Source: Bacteroidales bacterium (GTDB lineage Bacteria > Bacteroidota > Bacteroidia > Bacteroidales > UBA932). From it: DNA of 51,970 nucleotides. Position 1 is the first letter of the stretch, and each line of letters opens with the position of its first letter. The notes beneath the pieces are model-generated. The model saw only the letters and a list, made by a program, of their open reading frames with translations, did not search any database and was not told the DNA's origin. The DNA is taken from positions 1 to 51,970 of the forward strand of contig JAFZWC010000069.1 in NCBI GenBank assembly GCA_017617475.1, given 5' to 3'. The translations under genes and the position numbers were made by a program. Below, one piece after another: positions 1 through 8,670 of this stretch.

Positions 1-237
1 CAGTTCAACGGAGTCGATTTCCTCTGGGATGAAATCGTTGAGGAGCATCAGGAGAATCTCCTTATTCTGAAGAATGTGTTTGAAGGCCCAGTCGGAAAGG
101 AGATCCATGTAGGGCTTTTCAAGGATACGGGTCACGATGTTGATCTTTTCTTGTTCGGAAAGGACGCGCAGCCGTTCAACCTCGTTGACCACGGCGATGT
201 ACTGTTGCATTTGTTGCTCGCTTAATTGTGTGCTCAT
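1..237 (-). CDS. Rpn-family PD-(D/E)XK nuclease/putative transposase, N-terminal part
   Basis: The gene runs off the left edge, so only the first 79 codons are visible, starting from an ATG at 235-237. The segment around residues 47-73 (YMDLLSDWAFKHILQNKEIL, then LLNDFIP) matches the N-terminal signature of the Rpn/PDDEXK_2 family, normally written as 'D.lsD.aFK.lf....n...L...lN'. These are recombination-promoting nucleases often annotated as transposases, common in multiple copies in Bacteroidales. The first 35 or so residues form a charged helix (MSTQLSEQQMQQYIAVVNEV) typical of the group. The catalytic PD-(D/E)XK core lies outside the window, so activity cannot be judged. It is divergent from the surface-protein operon to its right. 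Confidence 0.7.
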   Translation of the reverse strand, partial: MSTQLSEQQMQQYIAVVNEVERLRVLSEQEKINIVTRILEKPYMDLLSDWAFKHILQNKEILLMLLNDFIPEEIDSVEL

Positions 238-390
238 AGGAGATGTTTTTTATGCCGTCCCGAGTTGAACGGCACCAGCAAACATAGGCTACAGGTCCTT
301 CAAACGCAAGAATCGTAAAAAAGAAAGTGTTGTTTCACATGCTTTTTGTCGTTTCTGATGAGAATTCGGTGAAAAAGAGAATCTTTTTCT

Positions 391-398
391 TATCTTTG
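391..398 (+). promoter_or_regulatory. Bacteroidales -7 promoter box (TATCTTTG)
   Basis: TATCTTTG fits the TAnnTTTG consensus of the Bacteroidetes primary sigma factor. No convincing TTTG -33 box is seen at the usual distance. It would start a transcript near position 402 that serves the two downstream surface-protein genes. Confidence 0.5.
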
Positions 399-682
399 TG
401 ATTGTCAAGGGCTACTTGCCGTTGTTGCATGCCCCTTGGCAGACATATTTGATGAAAGTGTATTAGCTTTTCCCTATCGGAAATCTCGCAAATTTCAATG
501 AATCAGGGATAGGCAATTCATTCATCACCTGGATTGGTGTACCGTGCTGTCAGGCGCAGTCTCCATACGGGTGTGGAGTATTGTTTATTTGATTCAGGGC
601 TTTGCGAGAGCCTCCGATAGATAGACATGTTGCTCCACACTTTTTTCGTATGTCGGACTCGAGTAACACAAGCAGTAACCAT
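399..682 (+). other. Long structured 5' leader of the surface-protein operon
   Basis: No gene is visible here. If the 391-398 box is used, this is a 5' leader of roughly 280 nt. Hairpins seen by eye: 403-411 with 433-441 (9 bp, one G-U pair), 473-478 with 508-513 (6 bp, long loop), and 561-567 with 572-578 (7 bp, one G-U pair, loop CGGG). No known riboswitch was recognised. On the other side, 238-390 holds the upstream region of the leftmost gene, with a small hairpin (GCCGT/ACGGC) near 254-275. Confidence 0.35.
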
Positions 683-1384
683 ATGAGAAAGCACCTATTC
701 CTTTTCCTGCCACTCCTCTTAATGGTCTTTTCCTGCGGCAAGACGCAGGAAGAAGTCAAGCCAGAGATTAAAGTCCCGGCAGCGAGTCAGGCTGTATTCT
801 CTTCGGGTATTTCTTTTCCGGAGAATCAAGGGACATCGGCCCAAACGTCCACAGTGAGCTTTACGGCCACGGAAGCCTGGAGCACCGCCATTACAGAAAC
901 CAAGGCTTCCAGTTGGCTTTCTGTCCAGCCTTCGAGTGGCGCCGCGGGAACCGTAAACATGACGGTGACGGCGCAGCCCAACACAGGAGAAGCCGCCAGA
1001 AGCGCCGTGGTAACCGTCAAGTGCGGCACGGTAACAAAGACATTCTCGGTAACTCAGGCCGGGAATCCGCCCAAAGTGATAGCCGTGGAGTCTATCACGC
1101 TGGATAAGGCGGAACTGACTCTGGTGGAAGGAGAAGATGCCACTCTCACCACCACCGTGACGCCGGATAACGCAACGGACAAAACCATCACTTGGAGCAC
1201 CTCAAATGCCGAGGTTGCCACGGTAGTGGACGGCAAGGTGACGGCCATCAAGGAAGGAACAGCTACAATTACTGCCAAGGCTGGAGAGAAAGAAGCCGCA
1301 TGCAAGGTGACAGTGACCCTGCCTAAATACAATTCGGGAGATGGTGGGGCGGAAGATTTTGGTAATGAAAATGGTAACTGGTAA
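683..1384 (+). CDS. BACON and Big_2 domain lipoprotein
   Basis: A 233-residue secreted lipoprotein. The ATG at 683 is chosen because it begins a clear signal peptide (MRKHLFLFLPLLLMVFSC) with a lipobox ending in Cys18; a longer reading from 602 adds an implausible extension. Residues about 38-125 form a BACON domain, an Ig-like fold common in Bacteroidales surface proteins, with the typical 'SSWLSVQPSSGAAGTVNMTV' stretch. Residues about 130-210 form a Big_2 (BIg2) domain, 'VESITLDKAELTLVEGEDAT' through 'GTATITAKAGE'. The short tail is rich in Gly, Asn and acidic residues. It sits 11 bp before the M64 protein gene, so the two are probably one operon. A carbohydrate- or mucin-binding or scaffold role is an inference from the domains; no catalytic domain is present. 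Confidence 0.8.
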   Translation: MRKHLFLFLPLLLMVFSCGKTQEEVKPEIKVPAASQAVFSSGISFPENQGTSAQTSTVSFTATEAWSTAITETKASSWLSVQPSSGAAGTVNMTVTAQPNTGEAARSAVVTVKCGTVTKTFSVTQAGNPPKVIAVESITLDKAELTLVEGEDATLTTTVTPDNATDKTITWSTSNAEVATVVDGKVTAIKEGTATITAKAGEKEAACKVTVTLPKYNSGDGGAEDFGNENGNW

Positions 1385-1395
1385 TCGAATTGAGT

Positions 1396-4300
1396 ATGAA
1401 AACTAGATACGGTATTATTATTCTTGCTTTGGCTACTTTGCTATATTCATGTTCTCAAGAACTGGACATGATACAGAATGGCAAAATTCGTACACTGAGA
1501 ACCGTGGAGGCCGAGGTGTCTGAAGTGCCTGAGACCAAGGCTCATTTGGAGGATGGTTCGAAGATAATCTGGGATTTGAGTGATAAGATAGGTGTCTTCA
1601 GTGAAACGGGTGATGCCGTCCCGTTTGCGAAGACCAATGAGGGGAACAAGTTTTCGAGTGATACGCCGGTTAACGGACACGAGTTTTATGCCTTCTATCC
1701 TTATACTGAGACGGTTTTCAATTCTGAGAATCGAAAACAACTAAGTTTCAGTATTGGTAATACGACTATCGCCAGCGGTCCCAATCCGGTCCTTGTTGTG
1801 CCGATGGTTGCAAGGGCAGAAGGAACTTCATTCTCATTTACCCAAACATGTGGTATCCTTCATTTCTCCATTACAGGAACAGGGTCATTGCATTCGCTGA
1901 CGCTTTCCGGCAATAAGAATGAGAAGATTGCGGGAACCTTTACTGTCAACTTGGAAGAAACCACACCTGTACTTACTGGAGACGGTTCGGAAGAATTTCA
2001 AGTGTTTGCTCCAGATTCACCAGTAGCACTTTCTTCTGAAACAGCCTACGATGTTTATTTCATTCTGCCCCCCATGACTCTTGAGGACGGTTTCAGTATA
2101 AGCATCAACTATGGTACGGGAACAATAGTTAAGAAAACCGAAAAGAGTGTAACTTTTGCAAGATCCATTATTCGCAACTACGATGTTGTGAATCTTGACC
2201 AGTTAATTGAGGAGGACACTAGTTGGATGGAGAATGCAGTTCCTCCGGATAATGAGATTTGGTATACTTCCAGTTCTGGTAGACCTGTTCAACCAGGAAA
2301 TGTAAATTTTGGTGCTGCTCTTGTATCCAATACGTATGAAAACGGTAAGGGAGTTATGCGGTTCAGCGGAGCGGTTACTTCAATTCCTAGAGGAGCATTT
2401 ATGAATTTTGATACCTATGGAAGTATGGCACTCTCTGGAATAGCATTGCCGTTATCTGTAACAAGAATAGAAACTGGGGCCTTTTTCAATTTGGAGAATC
2501 TCCGTTTTATAATATTACAACAAACTATTGAACGAATTGAATATCAGGCATTTATGCATACTGGATTAGAAGTATTGGACTTGCCTGATAATGTGGAATT
2601 GGGGGGTAATATTTCTGTAAACAATCCCAACCTTAGGGCTATTTATTCTTCGTATTCTAGCGCAGATAATCGTTGTCTCATTAAAGATGGTGTTTTGTTA
2701 TCATTTGCGCCTTCTGGAATTACAGATTACATAATTCCAGAGGGGATTGAAGAAGTTGATACACAGTGTTTCTTGGATTGTCGAGAACTTCAAAGAATTG
2801 TGCTACCTAGTTCTCTTAAGAGAATCGGTATGAGTGCGTTTGAGAATACGGGTCTTATCCATATGACTGTACCTGAAGGGGTTGAATCAATCGACAAATG
2901 GGCTTTCCGACTGAATTCTCATTTAGAATCGATATCATTTCCGTCCACGTTGAACATTATTGGGAGCAACATTATTGGAGGCTGTGATAACCTTGTTCAA
3001 ATTTGTGGGAAATACGCATCTTCCGACTCAAAGTGTCTAATTGTCGATGGAGAATTGATTTCGTTTGCCAGAAAAGGTGTGACAAGTTATACTATTCCTG
3101 AGGAGGTATCGATTATTGGCGAGGATGTGTTCTGGGACGATGATTTATTGACAGACGTAACCATCTCTGAAGGGGTAAAAGAAATAAAACGAGGGGCATT
3201 CTATGGTTGCGACAATATATCATCAATTTACTTCCCTGGAAGTCTTGAGGTGTTAGGATCAAGAATCCTCTCATCTGCGAGTCTTCAGAACATAAGAGGT
3301 CCGTTTGCGTCAATCGATGGGAGGTGCTTTATTTTTAATTCCAAACTAATCACTGTTGCGTGCTCTGGACTAACTTCTTATGTGTTGCCGGAAGGAATCA
3401 AAGAAATCGGGGCCGAGTGTTTTCTTTGTGCGAATCAATTAACAGAATTGATTATTCCAGAAGGAGTAACAACAATTGACGAAAACGCAATAAGGATTTG
3501 CAATAGTCTTAAATCAATAACTATTCCTTCTTCCGTGACTACCATCGGCAAGGAGGATGATAGTCAAGACGAGTTGTTTTATGCATGCCCCGCTTTAAAA
3601 CGCATCCTATGCAAGGCAACAATACCTCCGCAGTTATCATGTCGTCTAATCGGGGAATCTGTAATATATGTTCTTAATGAATCACTCGATTCATATTTGA
3701 GCAGTCCAAATTGGGTACAGTATAATTTGGCCGGTGTTGATTCTTTCATAGCACCCTCAGACTATTATTCCTCTTCTGATTATGCTCAAAATGGGGTAGT
3801 CGTTTGTCTCCAACATGCAACTGTCGGTGACGGTATAGATATCGTTCTTGTAGGTGATGCCTTTTCTGATAGACTCATAACAGATGGAACCTATGATTCT
3901 GTTATGCAAAAAGCCGCAAGTTTTCTTTTTTCTGAAGAGCCTTTTTCTTCCTTCAAGGATTGTTTTAATGTGTATTACGTTTACGCTGTAAGTGAGAATG
4001 AAGTTATCACGGCATTTTCCGAAACCGCAATAGGAACTTATTTCGGCAGTGGAACCTTCATCGGAGGCGACATTTCCACATTATGGGGCAGCTATGTTGT
4101 GAGGTGTCCGATCCGCTCATCAGACAACACGTTAGCTATTGTAATTCTAAATACTGATAGATATGCTGGAACTTGTCATATGTCATTTGATTATAATAAC
4201 CGCAATTATGGTTGCGGACAAGCAACGGCTTTTGTTCCATTAGGTTCCTCAGATGAAGTTTTACGAAATGTGCTTTTACATGAAGCCGGCGGCCATGGTT

Positions 4301-4785
4301 TTGCAAAACTGGATGATGAATATGGAGGCAAAGGCCAAATTACTGAAACAGAAATATACATGAAATATGACAGTCAGTTTACAGGAGGATGGTATAGAAA
4401 TACTGATTTAACCGATAATCCAACCAGAATCAAATGGGCTGAATTCATTGCTGATGATAGATACAAAGATGAAGTTGGCATTTATGAAGGAGGTGGCACA
4501 TTTGATTTCGGGACTTACCGTCCCACTGAGAACAGCATCATGCGCGACGATACCGGCGAGTTTAATGCCCCCAGCCGGTATGCCATCTGGTATCGCATTA
4601 ATAAGTTGGCTTATGGCGAAGACTGGAACGGGACTTATGAAGACTTCGTGACTTTCGACCTGGCTCATCGCCTGGCTACTTCCTCTACCAAGTCTGTAAC
4701 AAGGAATTTCGTAGAGAAACAGTTGCCGCCTCTAGCACCGCCGGTGATTGTAAACAAAGACTGGCGAGAGCTATTGAGTAAATAA
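1396..4785 (+). CDS. Chimeric surface lipoprotein: fimbrillin-like head, LRR_5 repeats, M64 metalloprotease
   Basis: A 1129-residue lipoprotein; the ATG at 1396 precedes a signal peptide ending in LLYSC. Residues about 45-280 resemble the N-terminal domain of Bacteroidales fimbrillin-like proteins (ETKAHLEDGSKIIWDLSDKI, then GVF). Residues about 310-790 are BspA-type leucine-rich repeats (LRR_5), with 'IPEGIEEVD..CFLDCREL'-like units. A larger module starting 'Y/F-A/S-S-x-D-x-R/K-C' recurs at about residues 420, 540 and 637. Residues about 796-1115 match peptidase family M64 (IgA peptidase-like): 'GIDIVLVGDAFSDR' and zinc motif HEAGGH at 962-967 followed by 'LDDEYGG'. The family cleaves host proteins such as IgA in known cases; the substrate here is unknown. 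The gene is clearly more AT-rich than its surroundings, which suggests transfer or relaxed composition. Confidence 0.8.
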   Translation: MKTRYGIIILALATLLYSCSQELDMIQNGKIRTLRTVEAEVSEVPETKAHLEDGSKIIWDLSDKIGVFSETGDAVPFAKTNEGNKFSSDTPVNGHEFYAFYPYTETVFNSENRKQLSFSIGNTTIASGPNPVLVVPMVARAEGTSFSFTQTCGILHFSITGTGSLHSLTLSGNKNEKIAGTFTVNLEETTPVLTGDGSEEFQVFAPDSPVALSSETAYDVYFILPPMTLEDGFSISINYGTGTIVKKTEKSVTFARSIIRNYDVVNLDQLIEEDTSWMENAVPPDNEIWYTSSSGRPVQPGNVNFGAALVSNTYENGKGVMRFSGAVTSIPRGAFMNFDTYGSMALSGIALPLSVTRIETGAFFNLENLRFIILQQTIERIEYQAFMHTGLEVLDLPDNVELGGNISVNNPNLRAIYSSYSSADNRCLIKDGVLLSFAPSGITDYIIPEGIEEVDTQCFLDCRELQRIVLPSSLKRIGMSAFENTGLIHMTVPEGVESIDKWAFRLNSHLESISFPSTLNIIGSNIIGGCDNLVQICGKYASSDSKCLIVDGELISFARKGVTSYTIPEEVSIIGEDVFWDDDLLTDVTISEGVKEIKRGAFYGCDNISSIYFPGSLEVLGSRILSSASLQNIRGPFASIDGRCFIFNSKLITVACSGLTSYVLPEGIKEIGAECFLCANQLTELIIPEGVTTIDENAIRICNSLKSITIPSSVTTIGKEDDSQDELFYACPALKRILCKATIPPQLSCRLIGESVIYVLNESLDSYLSSPNWVQYNLAGVDSFIAPSDYYSSSDYAQNGVVVCLQHATVGDGIDIVLVGDAFSDRLITDGTYDSVMQKAASFLFSEEPFSSFKDCFNVYYVYAVSENEVITAFSETAIGTYFGSGTFIGGDISTLWGSYVVRCPIRSSDNTLAIVILNTDRYAGTCHMSFDYNNRNYGCGQATAFVPLGSSDEVLRNVLLHEAGGHGFAKLDDEYGGKGQITETEIYMKYDSQFTGGWYRNTDLTDNPTRIKWAEFIADDRYKDEVGIYEGGGTFDFGTYRPTENSIMRDDTGEFNAPSRYAIWYRINKLAYGEDWNGTYEDFVTFDLAHRLATSSTKSVTRNFVEKQLPPLAPPVIVNKDWRELLSK

Positions 4786-4794
4786 TGATGGATG

Positions 4795-5052
4795 CGTGAG
4801 CACTGAGCCCCTTTGGTGCTCACGGAGCCTATTCAAATGAGCTCTCGTGAGCAAGGGAGGTCTCTGGTGCTCACCGACTTGTGCCATGGGCAAAGAGACT
4901 CCTCTCATATAGAGGGTTCGAGCACGAAAACGGTACTGTGGGTGCTCGAAGGGCGGTTTTCAAGGGGCTCGTGCACCTGAGAGGGCATTTTCGTGCACGG
5001 GAGATGTTTTTTGAGGATCCCGTGCACCGTGGGAGCGGTTTTGGTGCACGGG
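4795..5052. repeat. Array of five hairpin units with covarying arms
   Basis: Five inverted repeats lie in series between two convergent genes. Arms: 4795-4803 with 4816-4824 (CGTGAGCAC, 9 bp); 4847-4852 with 4870-4875 (GTGAGC, 6 bp); 4917-4925 with 4942-4950 (TTCGAGCAC, 9 bp); 4970-4976 with 4993-4999 (CGTGCAC, 7 bp); 5019-5027 with 5044-5052 (CCCGTGCAC, 9 bp). Unit starts are about 50-70 bp apart. The arms differ from unit to unit yet remain complementary, which points to selection for base pairing rather than simple duplication. Units 1-3 share a GAGCAC/GTGCTC core and units 4-5 a GTGCAC core. Loops and spacers are not conserved. It may serve as a bidirectional 3' structure for the convergent genes, or be a novel interspersed repeat. 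Confidence 0.7.
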
Positions 5053-5062
5053 GCGGCAAAAC

Positions 5063-7258
5063 CTAGTCCTGCCAGACTTTGAGGTATTCTTCCAGGGCCC
5101 ACATTTCGTCGCGGTAGCGGGCGGCGGCCGTGAAGTCCAGGTCGGCGGCCGCCTTCTGCATCTTGCGCTTGGCTTCGGCGGCGGCCTTTTCCACCTGGTC
5201 GCGGGACATGGAACGGATTACGGGGTCCTGCAGGACGGCGGCCAGGTCGGCCGCAATATAACCGTCCACATAGGCCGACGTGCCTTCGCGGCGGGCGTCG
5301 TGGCCCAGGCCCACGGAGACGTCGCCCTTGCCCAGTTCGGAGGCCGACGGCACATATTCCGGGGCGGAAACGCTGTCTTTGGCACTTACGTGGCCGGTGA
5401 CGCTGTTTTGCAGGACAGGGTTCAGGAAGCCGCTCACGTGGGTGGTGTCTTCGCCGGACTTGACCAGTTCGCTCATGAGCACGTTGGCGCGCACCTGCAC
5501 CTGTTTGGGCGTAATGCCGTGCAGCTTGTTGTATTCCTGCTGCTTGGCGCGGCGGCGGGCGGTTTCGCGTATGGTCTCGTCCATGGACTGGGTTACCGTG
5601 TCGGCATACATGATTACCAGGCCGTGGATGTTGCGGGCGGCGCGGCCGGCGGTCTGGGTGAGGGCGCGGCCGCTGCGCAGGAAGCCCTCCTTGTCGGCGT
5701 CCAGGATGGCCACCAGGGACACCGTGGGAATGTCCAGGCCTTCGCGCAGGAGGTTGACGCCGATGAGCACGTCGAACAGGCCGTTCTTGAAATCTTCGAT
5801 GATCTCCACGCGCTCGGCGGTGTCTACGTCTGAATGGATGTAGCGGCAGCGGACACCGTTGCGGGTGAAGTAGCTGTCCAGTTCCTCGGCCATGCGCTTG
5901 GTGAGGGTGGTCACCAGCACGCGCTCGTCCTTTTCGGCCCTCTGACGGATTTCCTCCATGAGGTCGTCTACCTGGTTCTGGGTGGGGCGTACCTCGATGG
6001 GAGGGTCCAGCAGGCCGGTGGGACGCACGATCTGTTCCACCACCAGGCCTTCCGATTTCTCCAGTTCATAATCGGCCGGAGTGGCGCTCACGTACACCGT
6101 CTGGCCCGTTACGGCCTCGAATTCGTCGAAGGTGAGGGGACGGTTGTCGCTGGCTGCGGGCAGGCGGAAACCGTATTCCACCAGCGTTTCCTTGCGGGAG
6201 TGGTCCCCGCCGTACATGGCGCGGATCTGGGGGAGGGTTACGTGGCTTTCGTCAATGAACACCAGGAAATCGTCGGGGAAGTAGTCTATGAGGGTGAAGG
6301 GGCGCTGGCCGGGCTTGCGTCCGTCAAAGTAGCGGGAATAGTTCTCCACGCCGGGGCAGTAGCCCATTTCCTTGATCATTTCTATGTCGTATTCCACGCG
6401 CTGTTTCAGGCGTTTGGCTTCCAGGAATTTGCCGATGGACTCGAAGTACTCTACCTGTTTCACCAGGTCGTCCTGGATCTGGCTCACGGCCTTGGCACCC
6501 TTCTCTTTGGACGTGACGAAGTTCTTGGCGGGGTAGAGGTCAATCTTTTCCATCTCCTCGAAGATGGCGCCGCTCACCGGGTCGATGAGGGCTATGCGGT
6601 CCACCTCGTCGCCGAAGAATTCGATGCGGGCGGCATAATCGGCCCCTCCCAGGAAGATATCCACCGTGTCTCCGCGCACGCGGAAACTGCCTCGCTTAAA
6701 ATCTGTTTCCGTCCTGTAGTACAGTGCATCCACAATTTTGTACAGCAGGCGGGTCATGGACATCTGCTCGCCCTTACGGACTGTAACCGTCTGGTCGTGG
6801 AAGTCGTCCGGATTGCCTATTCCGTACAGGCAGCTTACAGACGACACCACTATGACGTCCCTGCGGCCGCTCATCAGGGCCGATGCGGCGCTCACCCTGA
6901 GCTCGTCAATCTTGTCGTTGATGCTCAGGTCCTTTTCAATATAGGTATCGGTGGACGGAATATAGGCTTCCGGTTGGTAATAGTCGTAATAGGAGACGAA
7001 GTACTCTACGGCATTGTCCGGGAAAAACGCTTTGAATTCACCATACAGCTGGGCGGCCAGGGTCTTGTTGTGGCTCAGGATAAGGGCGGGCCGCTGCAGC
7101 CGCTGGATAACGTTGGCCATGGTAAAGGTTTTACCGGAGCCCGTGACGCCCAGAAGAGTCACGTTATGGACGCCCTGACTGATTGCGTTGCACAATCCGT
7201 CAATGGCTTCGGGCTGGTCGCCGGAAGGTTGGTAGTCGGAATGGAGCCGGAAATCCAT
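5063..7258 (-). CDS. uvrB: UvrB, excinuclease ABC subunit B
   Basis: A 731-residue DNA damage-recognition helicase of nucleotide excision repair; it works with UvrA to load on lesions and with UvrC to incise. Visible marks: Walker A 'GVTGSGKT' at about residues 38-45, the damage-probing beta-hairpin region '[20 protein letters not shown]', helicase motifs 'DESHVTLPQ', 'VSATPADYE', 'LREGLDIP' and 'QTAGRAARN', and a C-terminal UVR motif ('[19 protein letters not shown]') that contacts UvrC. It is about 50 residues longer than most relatives, owing to a low-complexity stretch between the helicase core and the UVR motif (roughly residues 603-660). It stands alone, convergent with the M64 gene. 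Confidence 0.97.
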   Translation of the reverse strand: MDFRLHSDYQPSGDQPEAIDGLCNAISQGVHNVTLLGVTGSGKTFTMANVIQRLQRPALILSHNKTLAAQLYGEFKAFFPDNAVEYFVSYYDYYQPEAYIPSTDTYIEKDLSINDKIDELRVSAASALMSGRRDVIVVSSVSCLYGIGNPDDFHDQTVTVRKGEQMSMTRLLYKIVDALYYRTETDFKRGSFRVRGDTVDIFLGGADYAARIEFFGDEVDRIALIDPVSGAIFEEMEKIDLYPAKNFVTSKEKGAKAVSQIQDDLVKQVEYFESIGKFLEAKRLKQRVEYDIEMIKEMGYCPGVENYSRYFDGRKPGQRPFTLIDYFPDDFLVFIDESHVTLPQIRAMYGGDHSRKETLVEYGFRLPAASDNRPLTFDEFEAVTGQTVYVSATPADYELEKSEGLVVEQIVRPTGLLDPPIEVRPTQNQVDDLMEEIRQRAEKDERVLVTTLTKRMAEELDSYFTRNGVRCRYIHSDVDTAERVEIIEDFKNGLFDVLIGVNLLREGLDIPTVSLVAILDADKEGFLRSGRALTQTAGRAARNIHGLVIMYADTVTQSMDETIRETARRRAKQQEYNKLHGITPKQVQVRANVLMSELVKSGEDTTHVSGFLNPVLQNSVTGHVSAKDSVSAPEYVPSASELGKGDVSVGLGHDARREGTSAYVDGYIAADLAAVLQDPVIRSMSRDQVEKAAAEAKRKMQKAAADLDFTAAARYRDEMWALEEYLKVWQD

Positions 7259-7277
7259 AGTTACACTTTGTTCTTTG

Positions 7278-7285
7278 CAAAGATA
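7278..7285 (-). promoter_or_regulatory. -7 promoter box of uvrB
   Basis: The minus strand reads TATCTTTG, matching TAnnTTTG, ending 19 nt before the uvrB start. The -33 box is not clear. Confidence 0.55.
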
Positions 7286-7332
7286 CGCTTCTTTCAGAGA
7301 AATCTGAATTATTAAAAAATTTTATTTTAAAT

Positions 7333-7363
7333 TTTGTTTTGTAGGAATTAAAGCGTAACTTTG
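7333..7363 (+). promoter_or_regulatory. Promoter of the OmpA-family gene (TTTG-N19-TAACTTTG)
   Basis: TTTG at 7333-7336 and TAACTTTG at 7356-7363 are separated by 19 bp, an almost ideal Bacteroidetes housekeeping promoter. The expected start near 7367 leaves a leader of about 28 nt. Confidence 0.75.
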
Positions 7364-7394
7364 CTGCGTTTTAGCTATTGCAAACACGTTTATT

Positions 7395-8600
7395 ATGAAA
7401 GGTATCAAGATGATTCTGGGAGTATTTGCAGCTGCAAGCCTCCTTTTCTCCGTGAACGCCAGCGCTCAGGAGAATAACAATCGCGACGAGAACGGCAAGG
7501 TCGTTCGCGGCGCCTATGAGACCAATAAAGCTTTTGACAACACTTTCGTCGGCATCGCCGCCGGTATCAATTCCGTAATCAGCAGCAAGGGCTTGGGCAA
7601 TGTGGGCCTGGCCGCCGACCTTAACTTCGGCAAGTGGTGGACCCCCGCTATAGGTATGCGTCTGGGTGTCCATGGCATGTGGGACAACGCCAAGGTAGAC
7701 ATGGGTGTTGCCAATGCCAACAGTAACTTTGGTTTCTACTATCTGCACGGTGATGTGCTCTGGAACATCTCCAACACCATCGGCGGTTACAAAGAGACCC
7801 GTTTCTGGAACTTCGTTCCCTACGCCACCATGGGTGTTCTGGACGTTTCCAAGAACTACAATCCCTTCAAGAACTACAATCTGGAATATGCTGCCGGTGT
7901 TGGTCTCCTCAACGTCGTGCGTCTGACCGACCGCCTGAACGTTACCATCGACCTGATGGCCTTGGTCGGCCGCGCTTCTGCGTACACCACCACCATTAAC
8001 CGTTTCATCTTCTTCCCCTCCGCTACCGCCGGTCTGGCCTACAACTTCGGCAAGACCAACTTCGAGCGTCACAGCACCATCACCCCCGTGGTGATCCCCG
8101 TGCCCTTCACCACCGAGCAGTACAACGCCCTCAAGGACAAGGTTGCCGCTCTGGAGAAGGAGAATGCCGACCTGAAGAACAAGGTGGCCGCCCTGGAGAA
8201 GGAAGTGGCTCCTCTGCGCAGCCTCGTGAACGGTCAGACCTACCTCTACGAGAATGGCACTTTCACCGCCGTTGACGTAAAGGCCGGTGCACCCGTCTCC
8301 ATTTACTTCGATCTGGGTTCCGCCAAGCTTTCCGCCCGTGAGAAGGCTCACCTCGAGTACTTCACCAACAACATCGCCACCGCCGAAACCAAGGTGGAGG
8401 TGAACGGTTACGCCGACAAGGCCACCGGTTCCGTCAAGGCCAACCAGGCTCTCTCCGAGAAGCGCGCCAAGGCTGTCGTCGACCTCCTCAAGAAGGCCGG
8501 CATGCCCGAGAGCAACATCGAATGCAAGGCCAACGGTGGTGTGGACTTCTTCAACAAGCCCGCCTACAAGAACCGTGTCGTCACCATCGAAGTCAAATAA
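7395..8600 (+). CDS. OmpA-family outer-membrane beta-barrel protein with coiled coil
   Basis: A 401-residue outer-membrane protein. It has a signal peptide (MKGIKMILGVFAAASLLFSV, cleaved after NASAQ), an N-terminal region of alternating aromatic and polar residues consistent with a beta-barrel (about 35-225), a heptad-repeat coiled coil (YNALKDKVAALEKENADLKN, about 239-275) and a C-terminal OmpA/MotB-like peptidoglycan-binding domain (about 295-401: 'IYFDLGSAKLSAREKAHLEY', then 'NQALSEKRAKAVVDLLKKAG' and 'NRVVTIEVK'). Such proteins anchor the outer membrane to the cell wall and are usually abundant, which fits the strong promoter and terminator. The coding region uses strongly biased GC-ending codons. 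It is a single-gene transcription unit. Confidence 0.9.
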   Translation: MKGIKMILGVFAAASLLFSVNASAQENNNRDENGKVVRGAYETNKAFDNTFVGIAAGINSVISSKGLGNVGLAADLNFGKWWTPAIGMRLGVHGMWDNAKVDMGVANANSNFGFYYLHGDVLWNISNTIGGYKETRFWNFVPYATMGVLDVSKNYNPFKNYNLEYAAGVGLLNVVRLTDRLNVTIDLMALVGRASAYTTTINRFIFFPSATAGLAYNFGKTNFERHSTITPVVIPVPFTTEQYNALKDKVAALEKENADLKNKVAALEKEVAPLRSLVNGQTYLYENGTFTAVDVKAGAPVSIYFDLGSAKLSAREKAHLEYFTNNIATAETKVEVNGYADKATGSVKANQALSEKRAKAVVDLLKKAGMPESNIECKANGGVDFFNKPAYKNRVVTIEVK

Positions 8601-8622
8601 GTTTGACTGGCAAAGTATTAGA

Positions 8623-8653
8623 GGGGCATTCCTTTTGGGATGCCTCTTTTTTT
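8623..8653 (+). terminator. Intrinsic terminator after the OmpA-family gene
   Basis: GGGGCATTCC (8623-8632) pairs with GGGATGCCTC (8637-8646), giving 10 bp with two G-U pairs and a TTTT loop, followed by seven T residues. The next promoter overlaps it immediately. Confidence 0.9.
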
Positions 8654-8655
8654 AT

Positions 8656-8663
8656 TAAATTTG
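8656..8663 (+). promoter_or_regulatory. -7 promoter box of the HAD hydrolase gene (TAAATTTG)
   Basis: TAAATTTG matches TAnnTTTG and ends 7 nt before the start codon, so the 5' leader would be at most a few nt. A TTTG in the loop and right arm of the preceding terminator (8634-8637) lies 18 bp upstream and may act as the -33 box. Confidence 0.55.
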
Positions 8664-8670
8664 CACCGTT

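Noticed and set aside
602..682. Earlier start for the BACON lipoprotein
   Set aside because: The extension would bury the signal peptide behind 27 residues; the ATG at 683 gives a normal lipoprotein signal.
4795..5052. CRISPR array
   Set aside because: The units are not identical direct repeats, the arms vary, the spacers are irregular in length, and no cas gene is near.
4871..5066. Small frames on both strands in the hairpin array
   Set aside because: They arise from the palindromic sequence and have no start signals or recognisable product.
5834..7315. Long frame opposite uvrB
   Set aside because: Antisense shadow of uvrB with no domain and no promoter.
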